Part shown: one piece after another, positions 45,406-57,697 of the stretch
Layout: each line of letters opens with the position of its first letter
Position numbering within the stretch: the first letter of the stretch is position 1
From: Bryum argenteum
Lineage: Eukaryota; Streptophyta; Bryopsida; Bryales; Bryaceae
Length of the DNA: 64,000 nt
Assembly (NCBI GenBank): GCA_037043015.1
Contig: CM073328.1
Coordinates: 16,279,495-16,343,494 of the forward strand
Reading direction: 5' to 3'
Notes under the pieces: generated by a model
The model's input: only the letters and a program-made list of their open reading frames with translations
What the model was told of the DNA's origin: nothing
The model's database searches: none
Made by a program: the position numbers and the translations under genes

Positions 45406-48305
45406 TACAATTTTAGAACCTTCATCTAGAAATTTGGGGTTTGATGTCCAAAAAGGGCAGTTTAAATTTAGTCTTTATTTTAATTTATTTTTTTTGGAAA
45501 TATGTTCAGGAACAAATCACTACTTGAGTTCCAAAGTGACCCAAGTCAAAAAGTTTGTCAATTTTACAAGGGCAGCCCTCAAAAATTACAAAAACAATCT
45601 TCACAATTTCTAGTAATTTCTGAATTAACTCTTACAAAATTTGTCAGAATTTAAGGTTTTGGAATTTTCCCAAATTTTTTTTTCTCAAATTTCAAAAGGC
45701 ACCTACTCGCCGTTGGGATCTTTCATTGAGCCAAATATATGGAATGAAATGCATGTTTTACTATATCGTTGTTTTTAGACCTTCTTTTCCGAAACAATTT
45801 GCATGAAGGTCACAAAAATGGAATTAGTTTTCAAAATTTTGCATGAGCATACCCAACTTGATTACCCATATGAAAAAAATATGGGAATTATGTTTGGGGT
45901 AACAATCTTTAATTTTCTCTTTGCTCCATGGAAACAATGTCTCACAAGCAATCCCCGAAAAAACTTTTGCACCAACTTTGAATGTTATGATCTCACAAAT
46001 GATAAAGATCCAATGATTGAAATTTCACATGGTAGTAGTGATAGTAGGTAGGTTTGAGATCTTACGGTTGAAAGTATAGATAAACAATAAAAAATTTGAC
46101 CATGTCTCAATTCGAACAAGGTGGTAGAAAATTGCAGTTTTTGGTTTTGGAAGTCCAAAAAACGCTTGGATTTTTAGGGGTTAAAAGAGGTTTAGGGTTT
46201 GACCCCTTAAAGGCCCAAGCATGTTTGTGGCCTTCAAAACCAAAAACTGCAATTATTGACCACTTTGTGTACATAAGTTGAGGTATGGTTCAATATTTTT
46301 ACTTTCTTGGTCATTTCCAACCATAAGATCTTCAAAATGACTACTTGCACAACACCATGTCAAATTTCAACTGTTGAATCTTTACCATTTGTGAGATCAT
46401 AACGTTCAAAGTTGATGTGTCAAGAATTTTTGCAAACTTTGAATCTTGCTCTTTGTAAATTTCAAAGGTTGCCCTTGTAAAGTTGGCATGTGGATTTCTT
46501 GAAAGTTTGAGTAGAAGTATCATCATAGACATGTTTCCAATAAATAATATAAAAAGGGACTAAATTTAAAGCTCCCATGCCCTATTTGGGCTTGAAAACT
46601 AAAATTTGCGTTAAAAATTCTTAGTTTCAATTGAAATTTGACTTTGCAAATTCTCACAAACGTACCTTGTAGTAAAGCAAACATCTCATAAGAATTTCAA
46701 ACAAAAATATTGATCTTAACCCCTAAACGCCCAAGGGGGGGTAAAGCTCCTAAAAGTTGGTTATAACGCTGATTTTTTCAGAACTGCGTAAAAACAAATA
46801 AAAGATGAAAATGGAAAATCCAACCGTAGGATCTTCTTTGGAGCATGGCATTTACCGTGCCTACCAAGTTGCATGCCATTTGGAGCTATGGATTTCAAGA
46901 TCCATGCAAAAAAGGGGTGGAGATCACACCACCAAAACTTTCATGAAAAATCTCTTTGGCTCACTCTCACAAATTGAGGATCAAGGTTTTTACTATTTAC
47001 CCAAGGAGGGAGTAGAGTAAACCCGCCGAGGAGTTGGCAAAAAAAAAAGGCGGATGAAAAATCGATGGGATGAAAGCGAGGCTGTGCACCAAAGACGGAG
47101 CCTCACATCCAGAATGTCGAAAAACGACACTGTAGGCGCTTGAGGGTTAAATCCTTCATTGAGGCTTCCGGAAACAGCAAAAGCCCATTTTGGGTTGCTC
47201 GGGCCTTTAGAAGTTAAACAATAAGCTGAAACGGATGTAGTGGTTATTGATGGTCGCGCTATTTTAAAACATAAACTCCAAAAGCTTTTGTAAGGTTTTG
47301 AACAACATGATTAATTTTAAAATCATATAGAATGATGAATCAATTATTAGTATGTGTTAGAGTGCAATTCAGATGAATGAGGGTCCCTACAAGCAATCCT
47401 TTAATTAAAAATTGATCAAAAATTTGCCCTATTTTTCATCTTTTTTACAAAGTGATGTGTTTTGTGCACCCTTCGTATTTGCAAGCCTCTTAGATGATAT
47501 ACTAGATCTCCAGTGCTCAAATGATGATTAAATAAATGGTAAATGACTCTATAGCATATGTTTAAGGGACGCCTTGTTGTTGTCTAAATATATTGTTGTT
47601 GACTCAATATATTGTTGTTGTACTTCGTCAAAGACAATTGCTTAATACATTTTAAACCAGAATGATTTCTATGAACTGCATGATTTTTGAAGTGACCCAA
47701 AAGTGTTACGTTTTTAATAAATCTAAAAAATTGCAAATTACATTGTTCTTCACATGAAGTAGGCCCTGGTAGGGTCAACCACAATACCACTCTCTTGTAG
47801 AAAACTAGAAATCTAAAAAAATATGGTACTTAAGTGATTTTTGTGTTATTGGCTATATAACTTCCATAAGCACCTCTAAGTCACAGTGGACACATCACCT
47901 CCAACACTATTCTAGGTGTGATAATGCAATGACAACTTCGAAGGTAAGAAACTTCTTCTTTTCATGCATTTGTCAAGGTTGCAATGATATAGTGCTTTGA
48001 ATCTTATTGCTAGATTCACATAGATGCTACTCATCTACTATAGCTTGCTCATCATCCAAACACTATAATTCCTAAAGAAGAGTAAAGTCGGTGTAAGGTC
48101 GTTGGGACTTTGGTAAAGGCTCTCAACTACATTTAATATGCTTCAAGATTTTTCTTACTTTTAGTAATATTTACTCTTAAAGTTTGAAACCACCTCTACG
48201 ACATGCTAAACTTTGCGCAAAAACTACGATATCTCCTCAGAAATTCTCAAAATGTGCCCAAAAGCTATTAAAATGTGATATTCAAGATTTCACGAGAAAT
48301 TGCTA

Positions 48306-48342
48306 AATTTTGTTTTTTTTTTTTTTTTAAAAAAAAAAATTT
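48306..48342. repeat. poly-T/poly-A hairpin tract
   Basis: A long T run is followed directly by a run of A, forming a self-complementary simple sequence within non-coding DNA. Confidence 0.8.
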
Positions 48343-49979
48343 ATTTAGTTTTATTTATTGTACACGTAAAAGGGGTATTAGGGTATCATCACTTGGAATT
48401 TCAAGTTAAAGATCTATACATGCTTTTTCTTGTTGTAAACTTGCCTTTGTATTTGAATTCAGGCACCCATGTAAAAATTGGAGCATCTCTATAGGTTTTA
48501 TAAGTCCTATGAGGGTAAAAACAATGTTGACAAGTACCTAAGTCACTAAGGAACAAGAATTTGAAGAGCCTCACCTCAAATTCTCTTCTCAAATTGGGTC
48601 TTTTTGCTCACAAGAAACTTTAATCATTTTTGCAACAAGGAAAGGATCCTTATTTTTTCAACTTTGAGTGTTACGGTCTCACAAATGGTAAGGAGTCTAA
48701 ATCTAAGATATGGTGTACATGTACATATTCAAGTTACTAGATACTAAATCCTAAAATCTACGCAAACCATAATTTTGATTCTACACCACCTCGAACAATA
48801 TATGAATACAAAAAAAGAAAGTTGCTTCTTCAAAATTTAGCAAAGATGGTTCATGAAAATTGATTGGTCCATGATAGGCATTACAACTAAGGTGTTTGAT
48901 AATGTATAACTACTGCTCTTAGTACATCTAATCGACCAAGCCATGTTTTACTTTGTGGTCATTTCTATCCATAAGAGATGCTTTACATGGGGAGTCAAGC
49001 CGTACATGGGGCCGATGGAGAGCAAAAATCCTCTCAATCAGTTATTGGTACATTTTTTTAACAACATGTTATGAACAAATTACATTTAGAGAATTTTTTT
49101 CCTCCTTCGGCCCCATTCACCTTGACTCGACAGGTAATAATGAATACCTTTGACCTTTAAAGTCCATGAGCCTTAATTCTTTGTTGTACCCCCAAATATT
49201 GCCTTTATGTAAATTATGGTGAAAATTCTCATTTCAGGACATTTTTTGTGAAGCAATTTGATCTAATGATATATACATTAAAAAAATTTAAAGGTGCCAA
49301 GGGAGACTTGATGATTGTTACTCCAAACATTTTGCTCATATTTTCTTCCATGTAGGTGATCAAGTTGGGTATGCTCGTGCAAAGTTTTAGAGACTCATTC
49401 CTCTTTTTTGACCTTCATGCAAATTATTTTCTAGAAGGAGGACCAAAAACAACAAAATAGTCAAACATGCATAATATTAGATATATCTAGTCTAAGAAAA
49501 AATTGAACCACAAGTAGGTTCCTTTATGAGTTTCTAAATTTTGAGGATATTTTTTAGAGAATTCTTCAAAATCTCAAAGTTTGAAAATTTTTATAATAAG
49601 TTATTCAAAAATTACTAGAAATTGTGAAGATTGTTTCTGTAATCTTTGGAGGCTGCCCATGTGAAATTGCCAAACTTTGTGACTTAGTTGACTTAGGAAC
49701 TTAAATTATAATTTGGTTCTGAAACTACTTTTTTTTTAAATAATCAAAATTAAAATGCACTTTTGGACTTGAAACCTAGAATTTCTAAATGAAGGCTTCA
49801 GAATTAGACTTTGGCCTTGGAAATTTTACCACATTCCCTTTGCACTATAAGGAGCACCCTGTAAAAATCTTGAAATATAATATTACTTCGAACCGTTTCA
49901 TCTAGGCTGCTCAAAATCACAAAAACCCATTTGGGGTTTTCGAGACCTTTAGGGGTTAAGCTATTGCAAACCACAGTTT

Positions 49980-51806
49980 TATAAATAGTATGATTTTTAA
50001 GAAGAAAAATGAAAATTCACCATAGAAAAAAGTAGATAGCTTCTTTCATAGACTTTACTAAAGGGAAATATAGTAAGCGAGTACCCACATATGATTTTTG
50101 TCAGTATGATCAGTATTTTTTGTTGATAATGATTTATGGCTTTTGAGACCACCAATGATAAATGACCAAATTTTTGAAGTAATAACCTCATGATGTTAAA
50201 ATGAACTCTATGCAACTATGCAAGCCATAACTTTGATATTACACCACCTCTATGACTAAAACGAGCATATGGATGGAATACAAAATAGAAAAGGTTGTTC
50301 ATTCAAAATTTAACAACTATGGTTTATGGAACTTACAAACAAAGGAGGTCTTGCAAAAAAAATTTGGAGTTATCCGAATGTAGAAAGTGGATGCCGATTA
50401 AATCATTTTTAGATACATCCAACCCTAATGTTGAGAGTCAAGTACCAATAGGCATTGATTCATTGAAATGGTTACTTTGAAGAACTCTACATGCAAAGAA
50501 CGAGAGCATTTTTGTAACCAATACCAACAATAAATTACGAGAGCAAATTTACAACCAAATTAGCAAGATGAACTTAATCTTACATCGTAACGTAATTTTA
50601 ACTATTATGAGCCATTTGTAGTCCAAAATGTTCAAGTTTATGGGTAAATTTAGTGACTTCAAGTTAATGGAGTTGTTTTAATATCTCTACCTTAGCAACC
50701 AATTAGGGTTAGCAAACTTGTCTACATTCATGGAGGAGCTATTTCTTTACAACTAATACTACCTCTAATCTTCTTGTAATCTTTTGTAACACTTCAAAGA
50801 AACTAAGATTGCAGAGATAAGAGAAATCTATGAAGCAAACAGAGATATAGAGAATGCATTTAAAGAAATGAAACTACTCATTGAAAGTGACATTTGGAAG
50901 TTCTCTATTTCTTTTGTACCAGCTCTCTCCTATTTTATGATTAAAAGATACAAAAGTCTCCCTATAAGTGAGACTATCCATGCAATAAAAGACTATTCCC
51001 TTTTGCTAAGTTTCTCAATGTGATTGACGAATACAATCATAGCCTCAATTACATAAACTATCTTAGTTATGGAAAATAGTCTTATTAATATATAGAATGA
51101 CTTTAGCCCTTACTTACAAAGAGTCGCCTCAGTTTTTCGAAACATCCTATATTAAATGGAATAGTCTCAACAAGAAACAATAGATTCATTAACATGGAAT
51201 AGCCTTGGTTTTAACAGATTAAAACGACTCCAAGGACGGCAATCTCTTATCGATATTGGCACTATAAGGAGCAACGCCCTAGTTCATTTATATTTCAAAA
51301 TTCAACAGAACAGGTCACTAAATATAAAAATTTAAACATATTACTATTATTTTTATGTAGGGGTGTTTTATATTTCGTTCAATCTCTTCAGTTTATAATG
51401 GCATTGTCGGAAAGCTTTTTCTATCTCAATGTAAATGAACATAAGTCATCTATCTAAAATTCTCCATAATTAATAAGTATATTTAATACATACAATCGCA
51501 TTATAAGGCAAGAGTGTACAATGAACATCTAAGCTTGACTTGTAGCTGACGTCTCTATATGTAAGTATTGTTATCCAACATGCATTAGCTTGAAACGGAA
51601 AATCATTGCAATTAAAATCATGACACTCTACTAATAGTCACAACTTAATATGGGCATTAGTGAATGTACAGTCGTCATCATCATCTTATGTGAAGTCGAG
51701 TTGGCAGTTTGTGGTGAGCACGTGTGAAGGTAGACTTCCGCTTAAAGAGTTGTTAAGCAACCCTCTGCAGCAACCAGAGCAGCAATAAGAGCATTGTTAA
51801 TACTTA
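49980..51806 (-). pseudogene. decayed second copy of the LRR receptor kinase (upstream part)
   Basis: This sequence follows the order of the intact-looking gene. 49,980-50,230 resembles its intron at 37,540-37,770 (ACCCACATATRMT.., ATTACACCACCT). 50,390-50,510 resembles exon 9 (CCAATAGGCATTGATTCATTGAAATGGTTACTT). 51,530-51,670 resembles the intron after exon 7, and 51,700-51,770 resembles exon 7 (GAAGGTAGACTTCCGCTTAAAGAGTTGTT). Reading frames are not maintained. The copy is interrupted at 51,806 by the PIF/Harbinger transposon and resumes at 57,698. It is a truncated tandem duplicate on the same strand as the main gene. Confidence 0.65.
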
Positions 51807-51924
51807 GGGCGCACTCACATGTGAGACCCGACCCCATAATTTCACTGTAGCCACCCATAATTTTTGAAGGGTCACTTTTCAGGGTGAACATTACGGGTCA
51901 CTTCCATGTTCATTCATGATGTTA

Positions 51925-52948
51925 TAAATTAGTGTGTTCTTTTGTGGCTTATTCCCTGACAATGTAAAGTTAGCATGGGCCCATTCACTACTTCCCATGT
52001 TCCCATAGCCCCAAAATACATTTCTTTCGTCTTCTTCTTTCTAGATCTAGATTCAACTTTTTTCTTTCCCTACAACCTCTCCACTCAATAAATAAGTATG
52101 GACGAGTGACATTAACTCCTTTTTGGAGCTTTGTTGGAGCCAGTATTGTTGGAGCATTATTTGTTGGAGCATTATTTGTTGGAGCATTATTTAGCCTTGC
52201 TTGGAAGATTACCCAAGTGTAAGTATTTGATCTCAGATCTTGCCTTCTTATCTTTTGCTTGGGATCAAGCTTGTCTGGAAGATTATTCAAGCATGAGTAG
52301 ATTGTTAATTTTCTCATGACACTTTTGCTGAGGGAGTACACAAATCATTCCCATTTCATTATATATAAGGAGGTGTCCTGCCGAGTAGCTTCAAAAATGG
52401 CATTTAGGAACCAAACTTGTGGTAGTAGTCCTCACAGGACATGGCCGGCTCTGTCAACTTGGCCGACCACGAGGACATGGCCGGCTTCATGCATTCAACC
52501 AATGCTAATGGATTTCTAATCTTTAATGATTGTCAATTGGTTTTTTATTTCAACTTGCATGGTAATGGCACTCGGTTTGAGTATTGAAAATTTACAGTGA
52601 ACTTAAAGTTTGGTAGTATGCAAAGGCAAAGTAAATAAAAGTCTATTATGCAGTGGAGTTAATGATTGGTAAGATGTGTGCATGGGCAAAGTAAATAAAA
52701 GTCAAGAACTATGATTTATTTGGTTAACCCCTATGTGAGGATTACATTGTGATATTTTTCAATTAGATCATCAGTTATGCCTCAAATTTGAATGCTTCAT
52801 TATTTTATCCAATGCTAATGGATTCCTAATCTTTCATGATTGTCAATTGGATTTTGATTTCATTTTGCATGGTAATGGCAATTCGTTTAAATATAAGAAA
52901 TTTGTAGTGAAGTTAATGATTGGTAAGATGTGTGCATGGGCAAAGTAA
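51925..52948 (+). repeat. left ~1-kb subterminal inverted arm of the Harbinger element
   Basis: Nearly identical to the reverse complement of ~56,512-57,528; for example a 117-codon open frame is shared with a single residue change. It contains TATATATAAGGAGG at ~52,364, a plausible TATA box about 710 bp before the transposase start, and triplicated GGAGCATTATTTGTT units (~52,149-52,192). A ~105-bp outer stretch between TIR and arm is not conserved between ends. Confidence 0.88.
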
Positions 52949-53076
52949 TTAAATGGATGGAGCTAATTGTTTGTAAGTGAGCACTTTATGGTTTATTAGT
53001 GGTTTATTCTATCTATATTATTACGAACTCAAATACGTATTTAGATTCTAAATATCAATCTGTCATGAATTTGTAG

Positions 53077-54465
53077 ATGGCTATAGAAAATACAACGCGG
53101 TTTAGCCATTTGGCTGGTGCTGCCATTTCTATTGGATGGGCATTGAAACTAAATTCAGATGCCAAAAACAATGACCAAACCAAGGCCATCTGTTTACCTA
53201 CGGGTTGTGAGAATTTTTCATGTTCAACTACGTTTGGAATGTCTCAAGAAAATGTAACCAAGAAATATATCATTCAAGCAATATTTGACGAAGAAGACAT
53301 GTATTGTTTTATGGCTTCTAATAAGTTGAGCAACCGTGAGCTCAACGGTATAAATTGGGGCCCGTGGTATATTAAGCCAAGAAGTACTCATTGGTGGGAC
53401 CAATTTTTTGGGCATATAATGAGAGATGATCCAGTGAGGTTCAAGAGTTTCTTTCGAGTTTCTGTTTCAACATTTCAATATATCACTGAGTTGGTTTATA
53501 TGGATCTCGACACAAAACCACCTCGAGGTCTAGAAAATTTGCCAAATCGGAAATTAGAGGTTACTCGACAAGTGGCTCTAGCCATTCGTAGATTAGCCAC
53601 GGGAGATTCTCTTAAGACAATAGGAGAGATGTTTGGTGTTGCAGATTCTACAGTAATAAAGGTAGTATCAAATTTTGTGCACTCAATTATTCGTCGTGGG
53701 CGTCATCATTTAACATGGCCTAATGTAGAGGACTTAGAAATTGTGAAAAAAAAGTTTGAAGCAAAACACGGATTACCACAAGTATGCGGAGCTATTGATT
53801 GCACTCATGTGCAAGTTGACCTACCAAGAAATGAACGCGCCACGGATTTTTTTGACAAGGACAAAAACTACAGTGTCACTTTACAAGCTATTGTGGATTC
53901 GGACATAAAATTTTTAGACATATTTGCTGGATTTCCCGGAGTGGTACACGATGCAAGGGTTTTTTCAAATTCAGGCTTTAAATTTGCAGTGGATGGTGGA
54001 GATCGCTTGAATGGACAACCTCGAGTTATTCGTGGCGTTCCTATTCCAGAGTTACTTATCGGAGATGCAGGTTATGCACAAAGTTTATGGATGCTTATAC
54101 CAATACCTGGTTATAATTTGACTCCCATATATGATCAATTTAATTTTAAGCATTCAAGTACAAGAATGTGTGTTGAGCGATCTTTTGGCATTTTGAAGGG
54201 AGTTTGGCGTATATTAAAGAGAACTATGCATTCGGTTGATATGAAAATGGTGCCACATATTATTTATTGTTGTTGTATTTTGCACAACATCATGCTTGAT
54301 AGGGCAGATGTTGTTAATGACGACCTCCCACTTTTGGGCCATCATGATGAAGGGCTCACAAGGTTGAGGAATCTTAGAGTTATAGCAGATGAAGCATTGG
54401 CTATTAGAAATGCTATAGCTGAACATTTATGGAATATTGAAAGGCACTCCGTATTAAGTAACTAG
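53077..54465 (+). CDS. PIF/Harbinger transposase (HARBI1-like DDE nuclease)
   Basis: A 462-aa protein that cuts and joins the transposon ends. Catalytic motifs of the DDE_Tnp_4 family are present in order: AIDCTHV (Asp ~240), IGDAGYAQS (Asp ~330) and VERSFGILKGVWRIL (Glu ~366). A helix-turn-helix-like region (TIGEMFGVADSTVIKVVSNFV, split here as TIGEMFGV / ADSTVIK, residues ~185-205) precedes them, as in plant PIF transposases. The length is normal for the family. The ATG follows an acceptor-like ATTTGTAG directly, so a 5' UTR intron reaching back to the inverted arm is likely. The partner MYB-like gene lies convergently downstream. Confidence 0.93.
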   Translation: MAIENTTRFSHLAGAAISIGWALKLNSDAKNNDQTKAICLPTGCENFSCSTTFGMSQENVTKKYIIQAIFDEEDMYCFMASNKLSNRELNGINWGPWYIKPRSTHWWDQFFGHIMRDDPVRFKSFFRVSVSTFQYITELVYMDLDTKPPRGLENLPNRKLEVTRQVALAIRRLATGDSLKTIGEMFGVADSTVIKVVSNFVHSIIRRGRHHLTWPNVEDLEIVKKKFEAKHGLPQVCGAIDCTHVQVDLPRNERATDFFDKDKNYSVTLQAIVDSDIKFLDIFAGFPGVVHDARVFSNSGFKFAVDGGDRLNGQPRVIRGVPIPELLIGDAGYAQSLWMLIPIPGYNLTPIYDQFNFKHSSTRMCVERSFGILKGVWRILKRTMHSVDMKMVPHIIYCCCILHNIMLDRADVVNDDLPLLGHHDEGLTRLRNLRVIADEALAIRNAIAEHLWNIERHSVLSN

Positions 54466-55034
54466 TGACATTTGGTATGTAGACACTATATTTATTGAGG
54501 AATGAGCTTATAAGTTTTGAGGTTTTATTATTATTATTATTATTATAACTTATATCCTTTGTTGTACAAGAATTTCTTTTGGTCGTTGATGTATCTTGTA
54601 ATAATTTATTATATTCTTATTTATAAAATATAAACTTTCTTAATCATTTCTCTATATACTATGGTTGAATGCAACTTACATGGAACTTCTTACACTTTGA
54701 AGTAATTCAAAGTTTATCAATGTATGCTAGATATTTTTATGTGATGGTTAAAGTGATGATGACAAGATCAATACAAATGTCTAGAATTTTGCGTGATAGA
54801 TAGAACAAATTGCAACAAAACCCAAATCAGTGTTAAAAAAATAATGAGTTCCATTTTCTATGAAAAAACTGTACCAAAATATTTCGTAACGATTGTATTG
54901 AGTAATCTCAAACTTAACAATATCAGGAATAATGACATAACAATTAGTCAAGTTCCATATTTTAAAAAAGAACATTGTAAACTAGAAACCCTGGTAGTAA
55001 CGAGCAAAATGATTAACCGCAAAACATAAGCATC
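54466..55034. other. convergent 3' region between the two Harbinger genes
   Basis: AT-rich sequence containing the microsatellite and presumably the two 3' UTRs and polyadenylation signals. No additional gene is seen. Confidence 0.5.
54524..54546. repeat. (ATT)n microsatellite
   Basis: About seven ATT trinucleotides lie in the 3' flank of the transposase gene. Confidence 0.9.
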
Positions 55035-56299
55035 CTAGCTTATTATTATACCAACTAAGAAAACTACTATAACATATATAAATGTAATGATGAACATTCT
55101 ATAGGTTCTCGCGGATCCCCCCGCCATTGCTTTACTAATAGATAGTAAAGCATGGATAAAACCCTCATTCGCTTCTTTGGTGGCCGCCATTTTTTCCTTT
55201 TCAATCTCATGCATTTTCTCGTGAGATTTGATTTGCATATCCAATGCCTCACGATGTAAAATCATATTGTCTTCATGTTTTTTAACCTCAAATGCCAAAA
55301 CTTCCTTATGGCGCTTATCTGCCCTTTCTTCCCCATCCGCCATGGCTTGAATAGTTCGCTTTCTACTTGTTTCCATAGCTACGGCCAATGAGTCACTGTT
55401 TGGCAAGGATCGACGGCGCTTACCAGTACTTGAAGGATTAGATGTCCTAGTGGCACCATCGCCGGCTTGGTCTTCCAAGTGATCATCTTATAGACATTCC
55501 AAACAAAAACACATCACTTTTTAGGCCTTTAACAAGATAAATACTGAATCCCAACTTAATTCAAATACAATATAAGAAGTTAAGCTTCAAAAATTCTAAA
55601 ACCTTTATAGCTTCTATAAAAGTTTACTGAATCTTATTAACTTAAAACTTGTTATAAAAAAAAAAAAAACGTTATATATTGCATACCATGGTTTGAGGTA
55701 TCTATAATCTCCACTGGTTCAGTGGAACGCGATGATGAAGGCAACCAAGATGCGACGTTGTCAAAAACCTCCCTTTGCATATTTGTCTTAACCCTCAAAG
55801 CTTTTTTTCCGCCAGAATCCATCTCCCAAAAACTTTTCCTTCCACTTGGAATGTTTTTCTCATAGTCCCATATTTTCTGCCAATCGGACCGTATTCCCTC
55901 CCACTTATCATTGCATTGTTGAGGAGACCGTTCAACCCCTTGTGCCCACAATTTATCCGCAATTGCAACCCAACGTTGATGATGGGGCATATGAAGTGCT
56001 TTGGAGCCTACAAACCCGGGACCAAATTTGAGCCAATCATGTTTTCTTGCATCGAGTAGTATCAAAACCTCCGACAAGCTCCACATGCTCTTCTTATATA
56101 CCCGTGTTTGCTCCATCATATGACAAATTTCATCTGCAACTTGTGTTTCTCCCACCTCATTGCTACCATAAATTTCTGCTTCATCGTCCATTTGAGAATC
56201 CATATTTAAATCAAAAGCTGGTTGAGATGAAGAAGATGGAAGGTCGGAGCTTCCGGAATTGGTGAGGTTATTGAGCCACCTTGGATTGAAAGAAGACAT
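55035..56299 (-). CDS. MYB/SANT-like (trihelix) accessory protein of the Harbinger element
   Basis: Two exons: 56,299-55,687 and 55,486-55,035, separated by a 200-bp intron (donor CATG|GTATGC, acceptor TATAAG|AT, phase 1 on both sides), giving 354 aa. Residues ~65-165 form a trihelix/MYB-like DNA-binding domain with the Trp-rich pattern (SMWSLSEVLILLDARKHDW ... RWVAIADKLW ... CNDKWEGIRSDWQKIWDYE). A charged helical region (KKHEDNMILHREALDMQIKSHEKM, in shorter pieces KKHEDNMIL and KSHEKMHEIEKEKM) follows and probably dimerises. The C-terminus is hydrophobic (FIITFIYVIVVFLVGIIIS), unusual, and perhaps a tail anchor or read into non-coding sequence. In this superfamily the MYB-like protein binds transposon ends and brings the transposase to the nucleus. 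Confidence 0.85.
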
Positions 56300-56511
56300 G
56301 GTGAAATAAATTGTGATCTACTTCAAGAAACAAATTGACTAATTAGATGGTGCACATCAATTATAACAAACTTTAGTGATCTCACCTTCTATAATACAAT
56401 TAGATCACCTTCTATAATACAATTACACAAATGAATCTAATTGAAAAATATCACAATCTAATCCTCACGTAGGGGTTAACCAAATAAATCATAGTTCTTG
56501 ACTTTTATTTA

Positions 56512-57528
56512 CTTTGCCCATGCACACATCTTACCAATCATTAACTTCACTACAAATTTCTTATATTTAAACGAATTGCCATTACCATGCAAAATGAAAT
56601 CAAAATCCAATTGACAATCATGAAAGATTAGGAATCCATTAGCATTGGATAAAATAATGAAGCATTCAAATTTGAGGCATAACTGATGATCTAATTGAAA
56701 AATATCACAATGTAATCCTCACATAGGGGTTAACCAAATAAATCATAGTTCTTGACTTTTATTTACTTTGCCCATGCACACATCTTACCAATCATTAACT
56801 CCACTGCATAATAGACTTTTATTTACTTTGCCTTTGCATACTACCAAACTTTAAGTTCATCAAATTTTCAATACTCAAACCGAGTGCCATTACCATGCAA
56901 GTTGAAATAAAAAACCAATTGACAATCATTAAAGATTAGAAATCCATTAGCATTGGTTGAATGCATGAAGCCGGCCATGTCCTGTGTCGGCCAAGTTGAC
57001 AGAGCCGGCCATGTCCTGTGAGGACTACTACCACAAGTTTGGTTCCTAAATGCCATTTTTGAAGCTACTCGGCAGGACACCTCCTTATATATAATGAAAT
57101 GGGAATGATTTGTGTACTCCCTCAGCAAAAGTGTCATGAGAAAATTAACAATCTACTCATGCTTGAATAATCTTCCAGACAAGCTTGATCCCAAGCAAAA
57201 GATAAGAAGGCAAGATCTGAGATCAAATACTTACACTTGGGTAATCTTCCAAGCAAGGCTAAATAATGCTCCAACAAATAATGCTCCAACAAATAATGCT
57301 CCAACAATACTGGCTCCAACAAAGCTCCAAAAAGGAGTTAATGTCACTCGTCCATACTCATTTATTGAGTGGAGAGGTTGTAGGGAAAGAAAAAAGTTGA
57401 ATCTAGATCTAGAAAGAAGAAGACGAAAGAAATGTATTTTGGGGCTATGGGAACATGGGAAGTAGTGAATGGGCCCATGCTAACTTTACATTGTCAGGGA
57501 ATAAGCCACAAAAGAACACACTAATTTA
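56512..57528 (-). repeat. right ~1-kb subterminal inverted arm of the Harbinger element
   Basis: Reverse-complement partner of 51,925-52,948. It lies upstream of the MYB-like gene and carries the same TATA-like sequence in mirror position (~57,085). A segment of ~85 bp (CCTCACRTAGGGGTTAACC ... TTACCAATCATTAAC) occurs both at 56,463-56,545 and 56,716-56,800, so the arm itself contains an internal duplication. Confidence 0.88.
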
Positions 57529-57697
57529 GAATACGGGTTCTATATTAATTTCAAGGGCTTGCCACCTTCCCTTGGCAAGCCCGAATAATAATACGGGAGC
57601 CCGTAATTATTATGTTGGGTTGGGGAGCATGTGAGTGGCTTATTTTTCTGAGACCCGATCCATTTTACGGGGTCGGGTCTCACATGTGACTGCGCCC

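Larger units (their letters stand above)
43946..49970. repeat. repeat-rich non-coding block built from one dispersed family
   Basis: No gene recognised. The block is a mosaic, in both orientations, of a few recurring phrases: GTGGTAAAATTTGCAAA, ACAGGGTGCTCCTTAC with GCAAAG nearby (45,305, 45,359 and reversed at ~49,850), CATACCCAACTTGAT (45,848, reversed at ~49,365), and the short motif TTAACCCCTAAANGCCCGAG. Related phrases occur in the 26-27.4 kb copy. ORFs up to 116 codons are present without domains. The family cannot be classified from this window. Confidence 0.6.
51807..57697. mobile_element. PIF/Harbinger DNA transposon, 5,891 bp, appears complete
   Basis: Terminal inverted repeats start GGGCGCASTCACATGTGAGA; 28 of 29 bases match. 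They are flanked by the TTA duplication (51,804-51,806 and 57,698-57,700) typical of this superfamily. Inside are a transposase gene (plus) and a MYB-like gene (minus) that face each other, and two almost identical ~1-kb inverted arms near the ends. Both genes are open and the arms differ at few positions, so the insertion looks young and may still be mobile. It disrupts the intron of an already decayed LRR receptor kinase copy. Confidence 0.92.

Noticed and set aside
51988-52341. 117-codon frame present in both Harbinger arms as a gene
   Set aside because: It is conserved only because the arms are near-identical, contains tandem NNAPT repeats from a local duplication, and lies in the presumed promoter; no domain is visible.
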